Below are positions 62,745 to 64,000 of a DNA stretch of 64,000 bases, piece by piece. How positions within the stretch are numbered: the stretch's first letter is position 1; the number at the start of each line of letters is the position of its first letter. The position numbers and the translations under genes are program-made. Source of the DNA: CAZTTH01 sp964615975 (GTDB taxonomy: Bacteria > Verrucomicrobiota > Lentisphaeria > JABSQK01 > JAJFLO01). The notes beneath the pieces were generated by a model, which saw only the letters and a list, made by a program, of their open reading frames with translations, was not told where the DNA came from and made no database searches. Where the stretch lies: assembly GCA_964615975.1 (NCBI GenBank), contig CAZTTH010000017.1:1-64000 (forward strand), given 5' to 3'.

Positions 62745-64000
62745 TCAAGGGGTGAGATAGGGATGCAATATCGGTGCGCCGGCCGGCGGCATGCCAAGGA
62801 TGAGTAGAGAGAGTTCGGCCAATGCCAGTTCTCGTTGGATTCTTGCCTCGATCTCTGATAACTGAAACTCCAATAACGTCCGTTCAGCGTCCAGGACATT
62901 GAGAAAATCCACCTTGTTAGAGACATAACTGGATTGAGCAACTTCCAAAGACTGCCTGGCCATCGGCAAAAGTCGATCCGCAAGCAATCCCAAGTTACGG
63001 CTTGATTCACGATATATGAAGGACTTTTCCGCATAATCTACTGCCAGCGCGATTTGTTCCGCCGACAATCTTGCCTCGGTTGCCTTCTTGACAGCTTGAG
63101 CTGCCGCTATTTGAGCTGAAATTTTGTCCCGCCAAATCGGCAGTGTCATCCCAATATTGGGATTTATGACCATGGGTGACGGCTTCACGTTGGCGCTGAG
63201 ACCAAGATTGAAATCCGGCACCCGTGCCTTGTATGTGAGCTGAAGCGCGGCATCGGCACGACGAACCTCCGCCTCCAATTCCCGCAGCCGTGGATTTCGT
63301 GTCAGCGCCGTGGCAAATAATCCTTCGGTTGTCATTTCAAGTGGAGTGGACTCAAATTGGCGCGGCAATGGCGGGGCAGGATGATCGGAGGACAGTCCCA
63401 ATGCCGCTTTAAATTGCTCTAACAGGGGATTGCGGGAGTCTTCAAGGTTTTGGATTTCCGTGGTTATCTGTTCCAGTTCGATCTGTGCTCGCAGGACATC
63501 CTGCAAGGTCACTTTACCTACTTTGTTTTGCATCCGCGCCAATTTCTCGATTTCTTCGATCAGCCTCAGTGTTTCCCTGTATACACCCACCTTGGCATGG
63601 AGAAAGTAGAGACTGTAATACGCTTTTTTGAGTGTATATGCAGTTTGCAAGACACTCATTTCGAATATGACATATTTTCCATCGCTCTCGGCAGTTGCGA
63701 TGTTTGCTGCTGCTTTCAGTTTTCCAGGGCCGGGAAAATCCATCATCAATCCTGGCATGAGCGACATTACCATGCTTGCAATATCTGCCGAAAAAGTCAG
63801 TCGTGGATCAGGCAGGGAGCGTTCCACCGCGATGCGTTGCACTGCTGCCGCCCAGTCATAATATGCGGCTTCTACCCCGGGTTGATTCAATATGGCATAG
63901 AGAAGATAATCACTTAATGGGGTATCGGATGTGAGTGTTGGCAGGGCCGGGCGCTGATTGTCTGGGCGATAGATTTTCGCGATCGTTTGTTGTTGTTCCA
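62745..64000 (-). CDS. TolC-family outer-membrane efflux protein (CusC-like), 5' end outside window
   Basis: The frame stays open to the right edge of the window, so at least 37 residues precede the first alternative start and the true N-terminus lies outside. The visible 418 residues show the two-fold coiled-coil repeat of TolC-type channels: LSDYLLYAILNQPGVEAAYYDW at the start, repeated PRLRELEAEVRRAD and ALQLTYKARVPDFNLGLSA, and ESSRNLGLLADRLLPMARQSLEVAQ. It lies at the head of the cusCBA operon and supplies the outer-membrane exit duct. Its stop is 11 bases before the cusB ATG. Confidence 0.88.
   Translation of the reverse strand, partial: EQQQTIAKIYRPDNQRPALPTLTSDTPLSDYLLYAILNQPGVEAAYYDWAAAVQRIAVERSLPDPRLTFSADIASMVMSLMPGLMMDFPGPGKLKAAANIATAESDGKYVIFEMSVLQTAYTLKKAYYSLYFLHAKVGVYRETLRLIEEIEKLARMQNKVGKVTLQDVLRAQIELEQITTEIQNLEDSRNPLLEQFKAALGLSSDHPAPPLPRQFESTPLEMTTEGLFATALTRNPRLRELEAEVRRADAALQLTYKARVPDFNLGLSANVKPSPMVINPNIGMTLPIWRDKISAQIAAAQAVKKATEARLSAEQIALAVDYAEKSFIYRESSRNLGLLADRLLPMARQSLEVAQSSYVSNKVDFLNVLDAERTLLEFQLSEIEARIQRELALAELSLLILGMPPAGAPILHPYLTP

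Noticed and set aside
1..64000. Search by eye for tRNA, rRNA and insertion sequences
   Set aside because: No T-arm-like GTTCGAATC sequence in a cloverleaf setting, no rRNA stretch and no transposase or flanking terminal repeats were seen.

Overview
The window comes from a Gram-negative bacterium of moderate GC. It encodes TonB-dependent and porin-type outer-membrane proteins, a CusABC tripartite pump, two O-antigen-ligase-type membrane proteins and an exosortase. The multidomain Ser/Thr kinase with cyclase and WD40 modules, the exosortase and the large exported repeat proteins would fit a PVC-like (Planctomycetes/Verrucomicrobia/Lentisphaerae) or related environmental lineage. That placement is inference; no rRNA or tRNA gene is visible to confirm it.

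Layout. 1-339: 3' end of a Nudix-type hydrolase. 498-8559: a type III-B CRISPR effector operon (cas10/cmr2, cmr3, cmr4, cmr5, cmr6, cmr1) with no CRISPR array, cas1, cas2, cas6 or CARF-nuclease gene in the window; its Cas10 has GGDT instead of GGDD and no visible HD motif. 8605-11682: a large LplT-PlsC-AMP-ligase fusion whose ligase part has lost key motifs. 11828-16262: an exosortase, a membrane partner with a C-terminal SEC-C zinc motif, an exported protein, Pcm methyltransferase and a GT2 glycosyltransferase, closed by a strong intrinsic terminator. 16390-21705: two tandem paralogous O-antigen-ligase/TPR proteins.

21749-31676 (minus strand): a polyphosphate cluster (ppk1, a CYTH/CHAD protein, a ParA-type ATPase, SixA-type phosphatase) followed on the same strand by ilvD, fumC and an alginate-export-type porin. 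32044-37979: an exported coiled-coil protein converging on a cyclase-kinase-WD40 receptor-like protein. 38275-41211: a beta-CASP metallo-beta-lactamase RNase-like protein and a CNNM/CBS/CorC membrane protein.

41399-46747 (minus): a TonB-dependent receptor, a stand-alone NRPS adenylation-carrier protein whose specificity residues resemble the serine code, and a thioesterase, forming a compact set without a condensation domain. 46762-54164: glycogen metabolism (a GT5 synthase, two different alpha-glucan phosphorylases, a stand-alone CBM48 protein). 54177-57281: an exported cyclophilin fused to LVIVD and adhesin-like repeats. 57481-64000 (minus): a CusCBA copper/silver efflux operon whose CusC gene runs off the window.

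The points most worth a second look are the apparently signalling-defective III-B complex, the ppk1-CHAD-ParA-SixA cluster (a candidate system for placing polyphosphate granules), the condensation-less Ser-type A-PCP/TE/TonB set, and several proteins carrying apparently dead enzyme domains.
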